A DNA stretch of 64,000 nucleotides from an uncultured Dorea sp. (GCA_910580235.1 CAJTVU010000008.1:1-64000); one strand, 5' to 3'. Counted from the first letter of the stretch, positions 1 to 8,595 are shown. Numbers and translations are program-made. The notes: a model not told the origin generated them from the sequence alone.

Positions 1-49
1 CACTCGGCTGTTAACCGAGTTGTCGTTGGTTCAAGTCCAACAGGGGGAG
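1..49 (+). tRNA. tRNA-Asn (GTT), 3' part only
   Basis: The window opens inside a tRNA. The anticodon stem-loop reads CTCGG-CTGTTAA-CCGAG, giving anticodon GTT (asparagine). A T-arm (GTTGG-TTCAAGT-CCAAC) and the acceptor 3' strand AGGGGGA with discriminator G follow. No CCA is encoded. The D-arm and the 5' acceptor strand lie before position 1. Confidence 0.92.
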
Positions 50-61
50 CTTAAGAGAGAA

Positions 62-96
62 GGCCCCGCAAGCAATGCTTGCGGGGCCTTTTTTTG
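62..96 (+). terminator. Rho-independent terminator after tRNA-Asn
   Basis: A perfect 12-bp GC-rich stem (GGCCCCGCAAGC / GCTTGCGGGGCC) with an AAT loop is followed by eight T. It ends the tRNA transcript and separates it from the two-component operon. Confidence 0.93.
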
Positions 97-242
97 TTAT
101 AAGGCGGACGGGAGATATTAGGAAATTCTTAATATTTTTTTATAAAAAAAGCAATAAAATAAAGTCTTGATTTGCTATAATTGAAGCTACACCAAACCCT
201 CACCTTACAAGAGGACACATGGTAAGAAAGGGATGATATTCT

Positions 243-944
243 ATGTCTGATAAAATACTTATTGTTGACGACGAGGCTGAGATCGCAGATTTAATCGAGG
301 TCTATTTAAGCAATGAAAATTTTACGATCTTTAAGTTTTATTCTGCAAAAGAAGCGCTTGAGTGCATCCATACAACAGTCTTTGATCTTGCGATCTTAGA
401 TATTATGCTGCCCGAAATAGATGGATTTACATTGTGCAAAAAGATCCGCTCAAAATATACCTATCCAATTATTATGCTGACAGCAAAAGATCAGGAGATA
501 GATAAGATCACGGGGCTGACGCTCGGGGCGGACGATTATATTACAAAGCCTTTCCGCCCGCTTGAGCTGGTGGCAAGAGTAAAATCTCAGCTGCGCCGAT
601 ATAAGAAATACAATCCTGCACATGCCGGGGAGGAAGAGCAAGATGTTCTTATCCACTCGGGCTTAGTAATGAAGCTGGATACCCATGAATGCCTTCTGGA
701 TGAAAGGCAGCTTATATTAACGCCTACAGAATTTTCTATTTTACGGATCCTGCTGGAGAACAGAGGGCGGGTAATCAGTGCAGAAGAATTGTTCCATAAG
801 ATATGGAAGGACGAGTATTACAGCAAGTCAAATAATACGATCACTGTCCATATACGCCATCTGCGCGAGAAGATGAATGATACTTTAAGCAAGCCGAAAT
901 ATATAAAGACTATATGGGGAGTTGGATATAAAATTGAAGAATAA
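243..944 (+). CDS. vanR: VanR-like OmpR-family response regulator
   Basis: 233-aa DNA-binding response regulator. The receiver domain (about 1-120) has the acidic pair D9/D10, phospho-acceptor D53 (LAILDIMLP), the conserved T in MLTAKD and K102 (DDYITKPF). A winged-helix Trans_reg_C domain (about 135-232) ends in TIWGVGYKIEE. It resembles VanR proteins of vancomycin clusters, and the partner kinase and VanY-like gene downstream support that. Its 3' end overlaps the kinase gene by 23 nt, so the two are probably translationally coupled. In vanRS systems the regulator drives the resistance genes; here the only obvious local target is the carboxypeptidase gene at 2224. Confidence 0.9.
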   Translation: MSDKILIVDDEAEIADLIEVYLSNENFTIFKFYSAKEALECIHTTVFDLAILDIMLPEIDGFTLCKKIRSKYTYPIIMLTAKDQEIDKITGLTLGADDYITKPFRPLELVARVKSQLRRYKKYNPAHAGEEEQDVLIHSGLVMKLDTHECLLDERQLILTPTEFSILRILLENRGRVISAEELFHKIWKDEYYSKSNNTITVHIRHLREKMNDTLSKPKYIKTIWGVGYKIEE

Positions 945-2064
945 TAAAAGAGGTGAATACTCAGAATTCCAGACGAAAATCATGCAGCGCTTTTGCGTGT
1001 ATGCCGCTCTTTCAATTGCAGCCGTAATAATCGTGTATCTGTTTTTGTGGAAACAGCGGGGAGGCGACTGGACTGTCCGGTTTTTAGAACATTTTATGAG
1101 GATCAGCCATGAGCAGGCGTTCTTTATATATCACACTTTCTTTAGAAGCTATAAAGAAATATTTTTTGCCGCAGCCATCATACTGATTTTTACTTTGTTG
1201 CTTTGGCGCCTGTTCCAATGGATGACCGGCTATTTTAAAGAAGTTAACCAGGGGATTGACGCTCTGCTTGCAGAAGATGTAGCAAAGATCCATTTATCGC
1301 CAGAGATGAAGCCTTTTGAAAATAAGCTGAACGCAGTGAAACAGACGTTAAAGAAGCAGAAGCAGGAGACAGCGTTGGCAGAGCAGAGGAAAGATGAATT
1401 AGTGATGTACCTGGCTCACGACATCCGTACTCCCCTTACATCCGTGATCGGCTATCTGAACCTTCTGGAAGAAGAGCCGGATATGCCCGTAGAGCAACGT
1501 GCAAAAAGTATTCATATAACATTAGATAAAGCGTATCGGCTGGAAGAAATGATAAACGAGCTTTTTGAGATCACACGTTATAATTCAAGCCAGATCAGGC
1601 TGTCAAAAAAGACGGTAGATCTCTATTATATGTTAGTACAGCTTTCAGACGAGCTTTCCCCTGTCTTTTCAGTTCACGGCAATTCGATCGTACTGGACGC
1701 TGACGAAGATCTGACGGTCTATGCAGACCCTGATAAGTTGGTGAGGGTATTTAGCAATATCTTGAGAAATGCGGCAGCCTACAGCTATCCTGGGACAGAG
1801 ATCATCATTTCAGCCAAAGAGATGGAAGAGCAGTTTGTCATATCTTTTCAGAATAAAGGGAATACCATCCAAAAAGAAAAATTATCTTCTATTTTTGATA
1901 AATTTTACCGTTTAGACAAAGCTCGTATTTCTTATACAGGAGGAACAGGGCTTGGGCTGGCCATCGCAAAAGAGATTATCCTTTTGCATGGCGGCTCCAT
2001 TCGCGCCGTCAGTGAGGATAATACAGTTACGATTGTAATCTGCCTGCCTGGAAAGGACTGCTGA
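922..2064 (+). CDS. vanS: VanS-like sensor histidine kinase
   Basis: 380-aa membrane kinase starting at TTG inside the regulator gene; TTG at 934 is an alternative. Two membrane segments (about 26-43 and 80-97) flank a short extracellular loop of roughly 35 residues, as in VanA-type VanS. HisKA holds phospho-acceptor H166 (MYLAHDIRTPLTS). The ATPase domain has an N box (NILRNAAAY), an F box (FDKFYRLD) and a G box (TGGTGLGLAIAKEI). The stretch from AEQRKDELVMYLAHD to the N box closely matches my memory of enterococcal VanS, including DKAYRLEEMI and LYYMLVQL. The ligand is unknown; a glycopeptide or cell-wall signal is inference. Confidence 0.88.
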   Translation: MDIKLKNNKRGEYSEFQTKIMQRFCVYAALSIAAVIIVYLFLWKQRGGDWTVRFLEHFMRISHEQAFFIYHTFFRSYKEIFFAAAIILIFTLLLWRLFQWMTGYFKEVNQGIDALLAEDVAKIHLSPEMKPFENKLNAVKQTLKKQKQETALAEQRKDELVMYLAHDIRTPLTSVIGYLNLLEEEPDMPVEQRAKSIHITLDKAYRLEEMINELFEITRYNSSQIRLSKKTVDLYYMLVQLSDELSPVFSVHGNSIVLDADEDLTVYADPDKLVRVFSNILRNAAAYSYPGTEIIISAKEMEEQFVISFQNKGNTIQKEKLSSIFDKFYRLDKARISYTGGTGLGLAIAKEIILLHGGSIRAVSEDNTVTIVICLPGKDC

Positions 2065-2124
2065 GAAATATCCTGCTATTAGGATTTTCTTAGGAATTAA
2101 ACAATTTTATATTAAAGTTCGAAG

Positions 2125-2171
2125 TGCCTTTATTCAGTACAATAGATACTGAGTAAAGGCATTATTTTATT
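2125..2171 (+). terminator. Hairpin between vanS-like and vanY-like genes
   Basis: A 15-bp inverted repeat (TGCCTTTATTCAGTA / TACTGAGTAAAGGCA, one G-T pair) with a 7-nt loop is followed by the T-rich TTATTTTATT. It probably terminates or attenuates the two-component transcript, which would let the carboxypeptidase gene be controlled separately. Confidence 0.7.
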
Positions 2172-2223
2172 ATACGCCTCTTTTGAGCGCTTCAAAGGGG
2201 CATGGCAGAAAGGAGAATTTATT

Positions 2224-2955
2224 ATGAGCAGAAAATATAATAAACATAAGTGCAGAAGAGACGTATATCGTAGACGCAGGCGTAAGAGGGCTGGAAAGAA
2301 GATAGCGGGAGCTATTGCTGTAATCCTGCTTTCTTTCATTATAATTTTCAGGACAAGCTCTCAGGATATACAGAGCGGCTTTTCACAAGATCCTGGAGAC
2401 CCACAGACTTTGGGCACGGGCACGCCATGGAACTTGACGCTTGTAAACAGACAGAACCCTGTTCCAGAAGGCTACAGGCCAAATCTGACAAAAATACAGG
2501 GGGGCGAGCAGGTGGACGAGCGCATTTATGATCCATTGATGGAAATGTTAGAGGCTGCAAAAGAAGCGAACGGAAATCAGCTGCCGCATGTAGTGTCGGG
2601 CTATCGGACAGAAGGCGAACAGCAGCGCCTTTATGATAATAAAATCTCGCAATATGAGAAGGAAGGATATTCTGAGACAGAGGCAAAAGAGCTGGCAGAG
2701 CAATGGGTCGCAGTACCAGGCTATAGCGAACATCAGCTTGGCGTTGCGGTAGACATTAACGGAGAAATTTATGATGTGTATTTATGGTTGCAGGAGAACA
2801 GTTACAAATATGGGTTTATTTTCCGGTACCCTGGGGATAAAACGCAAATCACAAATGTTGCAGAAGAAGTCTGGCACTATCGTTATGTGGGGGTAGAGGC
2901 AGCAACAGAGATATACGAACAAGGGCTTTGCCTGGAAGAATATTTAAATTTATGA
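2224..2955 (+). CDS. vanY: VanY-like D-alanyl-D-alanine carboxypeptidase
   Basis: 243 aa. A very basic N-terminus (RRRRRKRAGKK) precedes one membrane anchor (about 27-42), then the extracytoplasmic peptidase M15B/VanY domain. The zinc-site motifs are visible: SGYRT (about 125), GYSEHQLGVAVDIN with H170 and D177, and EVWHYRYVG with H218. VanY enzymes remove the terminal D-Ala of peptidoglycan precursors, lowering the vancomycin target. A strong RBS (AAAGGAG) stands before ATG 2224. It sits next to VanRS-like genes, but no D-Ala-D-Lac or D-Ala-D-Ser ligase, VanH, VanT or VanX is in the window. Ordinary peptidoglycan turnover is therefore also possible. Confidence 0.88.
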   Translation: MSRKYNKHKCRRDVYRRRRRKRAGKKIAGAIAVILLSFIIIFRTSSQDIQSGFSQDPGDPQTLGTGTPWNLTLVNRQNPVPEGYRPNLTKIQGGEQVDERIYDPLMEMLEAAKEANGNQLPHVVSGYRTEGEQQRLYDNKISQYEKEGYSETEAKELAEQWVAVPGYSEHQLGVAVDINGEIYDVYLWLQENSYKYGFIFRYPGDKTQITNVAEEVWHYRYVGVEAATEIYEQGLCLEEYLNL

Positions 2956-2964
2956 AGAGAGCTC

Positions 2965-2995
2965 TTGACTGTATACCTGCTATATACCTTACAAT
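2965..2995 (+). promoter_or_regulatory. MerR-type promoter with 19-bp spacer
   Basis: The -35 TTGACT (2965-2970) and -10 TACAAT (2990-2995) are separated by 19 bp rather than 17. The spacer holds an interrupted dyad, GTATA-N7-TATAC. This overlong spacer with a central dyad is characteristic of promoters activated by MerR-family regulators, and a MerR domain is encoded immediately downstream, which suggests autoregulation. Confidence 0.8.
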
Positions 2996-3038
2996 AAGCA
3001 TGTAATCCAGATTACTTTGCTACAAAGGAGGTGTATGT

Positions 3039-4967
3039 TTGAATACGAAGCAGGTGGAAGAATTGACAGGGATCACCAGACAGAACATCCGTTATTATGA
3101 ACGTCAGAACTTACTGGAGCCTGTACGGGACAGCGGCAACGCGTACCGGGATTATTCAGAAGAGGATGTCCGCAGGCTGAAGCTGATAAAAATGCTCCGT
3201 ATGCTGGACATGCCAATAAAGGAGATCGAGCAGGTGCTAAATAAGCAAGCCTCCCTGAAAGAAGCAGTCGCAAAGCAGCAGGAGAGCCTGACGGCGCAGC
3301 AGAGGCAGCTGCGGGCGGCCATAGAGATTTGTGCGGGCATAAGAAAAGAAAAGTCAGAAATTACTTCTGCGGATGTGTGGCTGGAAAAAATGGAGAGCAT
3401 GGCAAAAGGCGGAGACAGTTTTGCAAAGATCGTGGACGATTATAAGCAGGCAGTCGAGGAAGCGCGCTCCAGCAAATTTTCCTTCTATTTAGATCAGACA
3501 GTGAATACGGCAGGAGAGCTTGAAAAGGCGATACAGCAATATGCAGAGGGGCAGCATAGGAAATTTGAAATGGTTAGAGCAGGGATGTACCCCGAATTTC
3601 TGTTGGATGGGGATTTATATACGGCGGCGCGTACGATTGAAAGAGACTCGGAAACAAAAGAATTGAAGACTCAGATCGTCTGTAGCAGGAAAGGGAACGG
3701 CATAATAAAAAAGGAAGGAGCCAAAAACAGAAAAAGAAAAATGCTCTTTCAGGGAATCTATTCTGTGGCGGCCAATATTTGCAGACATCGTTTTAAAAGT
3801 ATCTTGAATGTAGCAATCAGTATGACGACCGTAATCGTGCTAATCTTTTATCTGGGGAGCCTGGCAAGCGCCAGACAGCAGTTTGCACAGCTTCCCGAGG
3901 CGCTCCCCGTAAGGGCGGTCATTATGAACGCGACAGGGGAGCTGAACAGCAGCCTGTTGATCCGTCAGCAAGTCCTAGATTTTGTCTATGGTTCTCCCTA
4001 TATATGGAAAGTGCAGGAGACGGCGGAGCTGGTGGGGCATATACAGACAGGGGAGAACATGCCGGAAGGAGATCCGTACCCTGATGAATTTCAGATCTTA
4101 GGCATTAATTGCCCGGAAGTCGTCTATGATCGTGCTCAGAAGGAGATTGACTGGTCGGAGGGCTGGACTTGGGATCGGTTTTTAAATGAGAAGAAAGCCT
4201 GTATCGTGGGGAAGACGTTCCTTGAAGAGAACAATGTAGAAATTGGAGACAGCATTTCGTTCTCGCTTGAGCATTATCAATTTGAGGATTTGGGGAACAG
4301 ACTGAAAAGGGCGGCGCTTAAGCCGGAAGAATTAGAGGTCGTAGGGACTGTAGACGACAGTGAGGCGGTCTTGCCGGCGGTCATAGTCCCTGTAAATGCT
4401 GTGAAGCAGATTTACAAAGAGAACGATAAAGCTTATTTTGCATCTTCTCTTTCCTTTACGGTGAAAGAGCCGATGAAGCTAAACGAGCTAAAGCAAGAGC
4501 TAAGAGAGGTCGGTTTAAGCTCTGTTGTCCCAGAGCTGACCGTCAGCAATGCAGGATCTGCCCTCAGGATGGAGGACGACGTATTCATCCAGGCGGCGGT
4601 AGAATTGGAAAAAAATATATTGCTTTTAGGCACGTTCTTTCCATTTATACTTCTCATTGTACTTCTGGCGGGGTATCTTGTGCCGCATCTTCTGCTTCAG
4701 AGCAGAAGGAGCGAATATGCGATCATGCGGGCGCTTGGGATGAGCAGAAAGCATTGTACGATCCTCCTGTTTGCAGAGCATATTTTTCTGGCGATGACGG
4801 GCGGAGGGATCGGAGCGATCATGGGAGCTGTGTGCAGTACAGTGGATGTAACGACAACGGCGGCCGTGTGGCTCTTATATCTTTGCTGTCATATGCTGGG
4901 GGCGGCTGTCGCTATGTGGATGTTCGGGAAAATGAGTGTTACGGCTGTGCTATCACACCGGGATTGA
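3039..4967 (+). CDS. MerR DNA-binding domain fused to FtsX-type ABC permease
   Basis: 642 aa. Residues 1-70 form a MerR winged helix (KQVEELTGITRQNIRYYERQNLL...RLKLIKMLRMLDMPIKEI), followed by a helical, Gln-rich coiled coil (about 70-110) and a linker. A first membrane segment lies near 252-272 (FKSILNVAISMTTVIVLIFYLG). A large extracytoplasmic domain follows, then three C-terminal membrane segments with the FtsX signature (RSEYAIMRALGMSRKHC). The start is TTG 3039, 7 nt after AAAGGAGG; an ATG at 3035 is in another frame. The reading frame is unbroken through both halves. The ATPase and second permease genes follow directly. It is probably a membrane-tethered regulator that is also a transporter subunit. 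Confidence 0.87.
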   Translation: MNTKQVEELTGITRQNIRYYERQNLLEPVRDSGNAYRDYSEEDVRRLKLIKMLRMLDMPIKEIEQVLNKQASLKEAVAKQQESLTAQQRQLRAAIEICAGIRKEKSEITSADVWLEKMESMAKGGDSFAKIVDDYKQAVEEARSSKFSFYLDQTVNTAGELEKAIQQYAEGQHRKFEMVRAGMYPEFLLDGDLYTAARTIERDSETKELKTQIVCSRKGNGIIKKEGAKNRKRKMLFQGIYSVAANICRHRFKSILNVAISMTTVIVLIFYLGSLASARQQFAQLPEALPVRAVIMNATGELNSSLLIRQQVLDFVYGSPYIWKVQETAELVGHIQTGENMPEGDPYPDEFQILGINCPEVVYDRAQKEIDWSEGWTWDRFLNEKKACIVGKTFLEENNVEIGDSISFSLEHYQFEDLGNRLKRAALKPEELEVVGTVDDSEAVLPAVIVPVNAVKQIYKENDKAYFASSLSFTVKEPMKLNELKQELREVGLSSVVPELTVSNAGSALRMEDDVFIQAAVELEKNILLLGTFFPFILLIVLLAGYLVPHLLLQSRRSEYAIMRALGMSRKHCTILLFAEHIFLAMTGGGIGAIMGAVCSTVDVTTTAAVWLLYLCCHMLGAAVAMWMFGKMSVTAVLSHRD

Positions 4968-4978
4968 GAGGGATGTGC

Positions 4979-5659
4979 ATGAGAAGAATCGAAGTAAAAG
5001 AGGTAAGCTATTCATATCAGAATAAATACCAGAAAATTGAGGCAGTGAAAAAAGTAAGCTGCGCTTTTGAGACTCAGAAGATGTATGCTGTCACAGGAGA
5101 ATCCGGGAGCGGGAAATCTACGTTCCTTTCCCTTCTTGCGGGCCTGGACTGCCCGGAAACAGGCGCTGTCCTGATAGACGGAAAGGATCTGTCCAGGATG
5201 GACAGAGACATGTACCGGAGAGAACAGGTATCCATGATATATCAGGCATTTCATTTATTCCCACTTCTGACGGCGCTTGAAAATGTGATGTACCCGCTGG
5301 AGGCGCAAGGCATGCCTCGAAAAGAAGCCAGAGAAAAGGCGGCGTCATGCCTGGGAGAAGTAGGGCTGGAGGAGAAGATCTTCAGCCAATATCCGAAGAT
5401 GATGAGCGGCGGGGAGCAGCAGCGAGTGGCTATTGCCAGGGCGATGGCCGCAAAAGGGCAGATACTGCTGGCAGACGAGCCGACCGGCAATCTGGATTCG
5501 GAAAATGAAGAGCGCATTGTGGAGTTTTTAAAGAAGCTGGCTCATGAGAAAGGCTATATTGTAATTGTAGTGACCCATAATCCAGATATCGCGCAGCAGG
5601 CAGACGTGCGTATGATAATGAGGGACGGGAGAATGATATCTGTCATAGAACAGGACTGA
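4979..5659 (+). CDS. ABC transporter ATP-binding protein (MacB/LolD type)
   Basis: About 226 aa. It has Walker A (GESGSGKST), a Q-loop (IYQAFHLFP), signature (MSGGEQQRVAIARA), Walker B (ILLADEPTGNLDS) and switch His (VVTHNPDI), the pattern of ATPases that partner FtsX-type permeases. I chose ATG 4979, 8 nt after GAGAGG; ATG 4973 is in frame but too close to that site. The gene begins 11 nt after the MerR-FtsX gene and is followed 16 nt later by a second FtsX permease, so the three form one operon and probably one transporter (lipoprotein, peptide or antibiotic export class). The substrate is unknown. Confidence 0.93.
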   Translation: MRRIEVKEVSYSYQNKYQKIEAVKKVSCAFETQKMYAVTGESGSGKSTFLSLLAGLDCPETGAVLIDGKDLSRMDRDMYRREQVSMIYQAFHLFPLLTALENVMYPLEAQGMPRKEAREKAASCLGEVGLEEKIFSQYPKMMSGGEQQRVAIARAMAAKGQILLADEPTGNLDSENEERIVEFLKKLAHEKGYIVIVVTHNPDIAQQADVRMIMRDGRMISVIEQD

Positions 5660-5675
5660 AATCGAGGTGTATGGA

Positions 5676-7535
5676 ATGACGTTATATTATAGTATGAAGC
5701 AGATGTTCCGAAGTCCGCTCAAAAGCATCCTATTCTTCCTATTGGCAGGAGTCTCTGCATTTCTGCTCGCATTGGGAGGGGGCCTTTGGAAGATGAATCG
5801 GGAAATGCTGAAAGAATTTGAAAATATATTTACCACAGTCGGAACCGTGGAACAGAAGAGAGAGAAGGCAGAGACAGTCAAAAGATGGGACGCCGGAAAA
5901 GGAGAATATGAGTATTATACCTATAAGAAGTATGGGGAATGGATTCATAATGACGTGCTGGACTTCGCAGGTGCAGGGTATATCCTGGAGGCAGAACAAA
6001 GGCCTTATTTCGGCGCGCTGACAGATGAGAAGGTCAGGGGGAAGGCAGATATGGAGCTGCTGGTCGCGGAGGTAGCGCCGCTGGAAACTGGCGTGGCAGA
6101 TTCCTCGTTCCCGGTACGTGTTGAAAAAGTGCTGGCCGGGGAGATAAAGGAAGGGGATATCATCTACATCTGTGATCATTTTGGCGATGAGACAGGAAAT
6201 TATGAGCCATCCAGGTTCGAAGAAGGGAAAAGGTATGTTATGGGCCTGCACTCTATCTCTAGCGTACATGGGCCAAGAGTAGAGCACATTGCTCCTGAAG
6301 AGCACGTGCCAGAATATCAGCCCTCGAATTCCGTGGCCTCCAGACAGTACACGCTGGACGGAGAAAAGGTCTATGACGCGGTGGAGGAAGCGGAGGAATA
6401 TGGGGAGTTCGATGTAGTGACGGAGGGCTTCTATGAGACAGAACGAGGGAAGCGCTGGCTGGAGGAGGCAAAATCACAGGAGTATCAGTTCCACACAGTT
6501 CCTGTGGAGCCGGTTGGAGGGACAAAGCTTCTGCTGCCTTTTTATAGGAAGGAGGCGCAGATATCGAAAGGAAGGGACATTACGGAGGAGGAATATAAGG
6601 AAGGGAGGCCGGTCTGCCTGATCCCGGAGAATCTGGCGCTGCTTTTTAGAAAGGAAGTAGGGGATTCTGTGACGCTCCCGCTCTATTACGCAGATTATCT
6701 TCCGAGGAGCTCGTATGACGGAGGCTATCAGACGTCTCTTTTAAATGCAGAGGGAAAGATCTATCCGGTGTTCCATGAGCAGGATTATGAGATCGTAGGG
6801 ATCTATAAGACGACCGCCGCTTTAGGGAACGGCGACCATGCTCTTGCGATCAACGAAGTGGTCATCCCGTGGAACGCCCTGCCGGAAAATGTGTGGAAGG
6901 ATAATATTGTAGGGGCTTATCCGATGCTTGGCAGTACGACATCTTTCCAGATCCCCAATGGAGATATTGAAAGGTTTATGTCCGCATGGGAGAAAGAGGG
7001 GGTAAAGGGACTGGAGATCAGGTTCTATGATAATGGATATACGCAGCTAAAGGCAGGGATTGAAAGCCGGAAATTAATGGCATGGATATTTTTAACCAGC
7101 GGCTGTGTACTGACGGTAATGATCTTAATATTTTTTTCCAACCTCTTTATTACTGGGCAGCAGGAGCGCATCGCTGTAGAGCGGATCCTGGGGCGCACGA
7201 AGAGGCAGTGCGTGCTGTCCATCCTTTTCGGGCTGGTGCTGTTGGCAGCGGCAGGAGCCTTAGCGGGGAGCGCGGCCGGCTTTCTGGCAACTGATAGAGC
7301 AGTGCAGGCGACAGAGGGGACGACTGAGTTTGACAGGACATTCAGTAATACGATCATCGACCCGGGAAAGGAAGAAGAGGAGGATCTCAAGGCGGCAGGG
7401 CAGTATTCCGGCTGGGAGATGGCCTTCGTAGCCGGATGTACGGTGCTGTTGGCAGCAGCAGTGATCTCTGGAGTGTTCATGAGGCAGGTGTTAAGAAAGG
7501 AGCCATTGCAGATATTAGGAAGGCTGGAGGAATAG
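5676..7535 (+). CDS. FtsX-like ABC permease
   Basis: About 619 aa. An N-terminal membrane segment (about 13-35, SILFFLLAGVSAFLLALGGG) is followed by a very large extracytoplasmic domain (about 40-470). Three C-terminal segments follow (about 472-492, 512-535 and near 585-605), with an FtsX-like stretch ERIAVERILGRTKRQCVLSI. I prefer ATG 5676, 8 nt from GAGG, over GTG 5667, which overlaps that site. It pairs with the ATPase at 4979, and the MerR-fused permease upstream may be the other half of a heterodimer. A terminator follows at 7563. Confidence 0.88.
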   Translation: MTLYYSMKQMFRSPLKSILFFLLAGVSAFLLALGGGLWKMNREMLKEFENIFTTVGTVEQKREKAETVKRWDAGKGEYEYYTYKKYGEWIHNDVLDFAGAGYILEAEQRPYFGALTDEKVRGKADMELLVAEVAPLETGVADSSFPVRVEKVLAGEIKEGDIIYICDHFGDETGNYEPSRFEEGKRYVMGLHSISSVHGPRVEHIAPEEHVPEYQPSNSVASRQYTLDGEKVYDAVEEAEEYGEFDVVTEGFYETERGKRWLEEAKSQEYQFHTVPVEPVGGTKLLLPFYRKEAQISKGRDITEEEYKEGRPVCLIPENLALLFRKEVGDSVTLPLYYADYLPRSSYDGGYQTSLLNAEGKIYPVFHEQDYEIVGIYKTTAALGNGDHALAINEVVIPWNALPENVWKDNIVGAYPMLGSTTSFQIPNGDIERFMSAWEKEGVKGLEIRFYDNGYTQLKAGIESRKLMAWIFLTSGCVLTVMILIFFSNLFITGQQERIAVERILGRTKRQCVLSILFGLVLLAAAGALAGSAAGFLATDRAVQATEGTTEFDRTFSNTIIDPGKEEEEDLKAAGQYSGWEMAFVAGCTVLLAAAVISGVFMRQVLRKEPLQILGRLEE

Positions 7536-7562
7536 CCTGTTTGTAAGAATAGATTGAAAGGG

Positions 7563-7594
7563 AGCCGTAAGCAATGATGCTTACGGCTTTTTTT
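7563..7594 (+). terminator. Rho-independent terminator of the MerR-FtsX operon
   Basis: A 10-bp perfect stem (AGCCGTAAGC / GCTTACGGCT) with a 6-nt loop is followed by a run of seven T. Confidence 0.92.
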
Positions 7595-7647
7595 GTTGCT
7601 TTCAACCAATAAATGGGTGTAAAGTACGACATTTTTATACATTTTTC

Positions 7648-7728
7648 TTGACAGGCTATAATTTTGTGATTATAATAATATTAGAATTCAGAGTGTATAC
7701 ACTAAGAATACTAAAAATATTCTGAATT
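7648..7728 (+). promoter_or_regulatory. Promoter and operator-like dyads of the catabolic operon
   Basis: A consensus sigma-A promoter: TTGACA (7648-7653), 17 bp, TATAAT (7671-7676). Just downstream lie a perfect 10-bp palindrome GTGTATACAC (7693-7702) and an outer inverted repeat AATTCAGA (7685-7692) / TCTGAATT (7721-7728). GTATAC-centred palindromes are common operators of FadR-type GntR repressors, and one is encoded in the island (22727-23404), so repression from here is plausible but unproven. Confidence 0.78.
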
Positions 7729-7751
7729 GAAACAGACAGGGGGCATTTATT

Positions 7752-8531
7752 TTGGGAAAGAAAAAAGTGGCTGTCATCACAGGAGCTACAAGAGGAATAG
7801 GGAATGCCATCGCGAATAAAATGGCGGACGAAGGGTTTGCTATTGTGGCCTGCGGAACAATGTCTCCAGAACGTGCTGACGAGCATCTGAAGGAGGTAAA
7901 GGCGAAGACGGAATTTCTGTATGTGAGGGCTGATATGTCCAGGCAGGAGGACAGAGAGAAGCTCATATCCGCTGCAGTAGAACATTTTGGAAGGATCGAC
8001 GCCCTGATTAACAACGCCGGGGTAGGCTCTGCAAAGCAGGAGAATATTCTTGATGTCTCCGAGGAGAGCCTTGACAGAGTGATGGACATTAACCTGAAAG
8101 GCTATCTCTTTACGGCCCAGCTGGCGGCAAAACAGATGATCAAGCAGGTGCAGGAAGATCCGCAAGGGGAGCGCCCAGTCATCGTCAATATGTCATCCAT
8201 ATCGTCATACACGCTTTCTCTTATGCGGGGCGAGTACTGCATGTCCAAAGCGGCCATAACTATGCTGACCAAGCTTCTGGCATTTGCGTTGGCGGACTAT
8301 GAGATTAACGTATACGAAGTCCGGCCGGGAAATATCTTAAGCGATATGACGATGCCGGTAAAAGAGAAATTTGACAGATACATCGCTGAGGGGCTCCATC
8401 CGCTTCGCCGTTGGGGAACGGGCGAGGATGTGGCGAAGGCGGTCGCAGCCATCTGCCTTGGGTATCTGCCTTATACGACCGGATCGGCCATTGACGTTGA
8501 CGGCGGGTTCCACATGAAGTGGATTGATTAA
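7752..8531 (+). CDS. Short-chain dehydrogenase/reductase (first gene of catabolic operon)
   Basis: 259-aa classical SDR. It shows the cofactor motif TGATRGIG (about 10-17), NNAG (about 90), the catalytic Ser in MSSISS and YCMSK (Y and K), and a C-terminal DVDGGF. The start is TTG 7752, 8 nt after AGGGGG. It would oxidise an alcohol or reduce a carbonyl with NAD(P)H in the cytoplasm; the substrate is unknown. An unusually long tail separates the catalytic strand from the tetramer interface (VQEDPQGERPVIVNMS). It heads an operon of transport and catabolic genes. Confidence 0.88.
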   Translation: MGKKKVAVITGATRGIGNAIANKMADEGFAIVACGTMSPERADEHLKEVKAKTEFLYVRADMSRQEDREKLISAAVEHFGRIDALINNAGVGSAKQENILDVSEESLDRVMDINLKGYLFTAQLAAKQMIKQVQEDPQGERPVIVNMSSISSYTLSLMRGEYCMSKAAITMLTKLLAFALADYEINVYEVRPGNILSDMTMPVKEKFDRYIAEGLHPLRRWGTGEDVAKAVAAICLGYLPYTTGSAIDVDGGFHMKWID

Positions 8532-8595
8532 GAAGGTTTTTATATCCGAAAGGGATATTAAAAAAACAATATACAATAAAAGGAGGAAACGAACA

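Noticed and set aside
3035..3037. ATG at 3035 as the start of the MerR-FtsX fusion
   Set aside because: It is out of frame with the MerR domain; TTG 3039 is in frame and correctly spaced from AAAGGAGG.
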